Origin: Echinicola sp. 20G
GTDB lineage: Bacteria; Bacteroidota; Bacteroidia; Cytophagales; Cyclobacteriaceae
Reading direction: 5' to 3'
Assembly (NCBI RefSeq): GCF_015533855.1
Contig: NZ_AP024154.1
Location: forward strand, 1,863,001-1,927,000
DNA: 64,000 nucleotides
The translations under genes and the position numbers were made by a program. The notes under the pieces were generated by a model that did not search any database, had not been told where the DNA came from, and worked only from the letters and a program-made list of their open reading frames with translations. This document shows positions 63,864 to 64,000 of the stretch, piece after piece. The first letter of the stretch is position 1. The number at the start of each line of letters is the position of its first letter.

Positions 63864-64000
63864 ATGGAAACCCGAAAATATACTCTTCTCCTATTATTTA
63901 TTATGCTGTGTTTTGCCCCATTTAAGACGCAGGCACAGGAATCAGACGCTCAAGCTACGTGGATATGGTATCCTGGAGATTATGAAATCTGGTTAAGCAA
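63864..64000 (+). CDS. Probable alpha-L-rhamnosidase-like exported protein, 3' truncated by the window edge
   Basis: Starts at ATG 63864 and runs open to the end of the window (46 codons). Signal peptide METRKYTLLLLFIMLCFAPF ends at TQAQ. The mature N-terminus ATWIWYPGDYEIWLS resembles the start of secreted alpha-L-rhamnosidase-type proteins (GH78-like) that carry an N-terminal jelly-roll domain. Only the first part can be judged, so the family is tentative. It would complete rhamnogalacturonan degradation by removing rhamnose. Confidence 0.55.
   Translation, partial: METRKYTLLLLFIMLCFAPFKTQAQESDAQATWIWYPGDYEIWLS

Noticed and set aside
1..64000. tRNA, rRNA, insertion sequences or prophage genes
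   Set aside because: No cloverleaf-like segment, transposase, integrase or phage structural gene was recognised in the window.

Overview
The window is from a Bacteroidota chromosome, most likely the Cytophagales family Cyclobacteriaceae (an Echinicola- or Algoriphagus-like organism). This rests on the SusC/SusD pairs, a hybrid two-component regulator (histidine kinase, receiver and AraC output in one protein), lipoprotein signal peptides ending in a Cys, weak or absent Shine-Dalgarno sequences and a moderate GC content. The family-level placement is an inference; no rRNA or other phylogenetic marker was used.

Most of the window is one large pectin (rhamnogalacturonan-I) utilisation region. 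Left edge (1-4270): the end of a separate SusD-type operon with a Tat-exported PhoD-like phosphatase. Minus-strand block (4346-8564): polysaccharide deacetylase, SGNH esterase, CE7 acetyl esterase and GH105 unsaturated rhamnogalacturonyl hydrolase. Small membrane and lipoprotein genes follow (8803-9543), then a GH28 polygalacturonase (10034-11365), an AT-rich patch with an unknown membrane protein and gene remnants (11667-12369), and the hybrid regulator (12705-16370). A housekeeping 6-phosphogluconate dehydrogenase (16751-18205) and a PKD-repeat lipoprotein (18574-20061) separate the regulator from the main operons.

The uptake operon (20799-35977) has the unusual order FAS1, SusC, SusD, FAS1, FAS1, SusC, SusD with spacings of 2-51 nt. 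Downstream, on the same strand, come a 57-residue small ORF, PL11 rhamnogalacturonan lyase, DUF4861 and DUF6250-like lipoproteins, a PL26/YetA-like exo-lyase, a CE12 acetylesterase, GH51, GH43-CBM32, a BNR-repeat protein, a Tat-lipoprotein sugar-isomerase-like protein, a large alpha-uronidase-like protein and a GH2 (36121-55996). A minus-strand coiled-coil protein with a C-terminal LecA/PA-IL-like lectin domain (56206-58221) follows. The right end carries a beta-helix protein, a Gfo/Idh/MocA oxidoreductase, an SSS-family transporter and the first 46 codons of a probable alpha-L-rhamnosidase cut by the window edge.

The genes fit one pathway. Surface SusC/D and FAS1 lipoproteins capture pectin fragments. 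PL11, PL26 and GH28 cut the backbone, CE7, CE12 and the SGNH enzyme remove acetyl groups, and GH2, GH51 and GH43 strip galactan and arabinan side chains. GH105 and the rhamnosidase-like enzyme finish the oligosaccharides, and the SSS transporter takes up monomers or small products. The most notable non-gene signal is a series of strong perfect hairpins placed between or inside operon genes. Two of them (14- and 21-bp stems) lie inside the signal-peptide codons of PL11 and GH43, each starting exactly 19 nt after the first base of the start codon.
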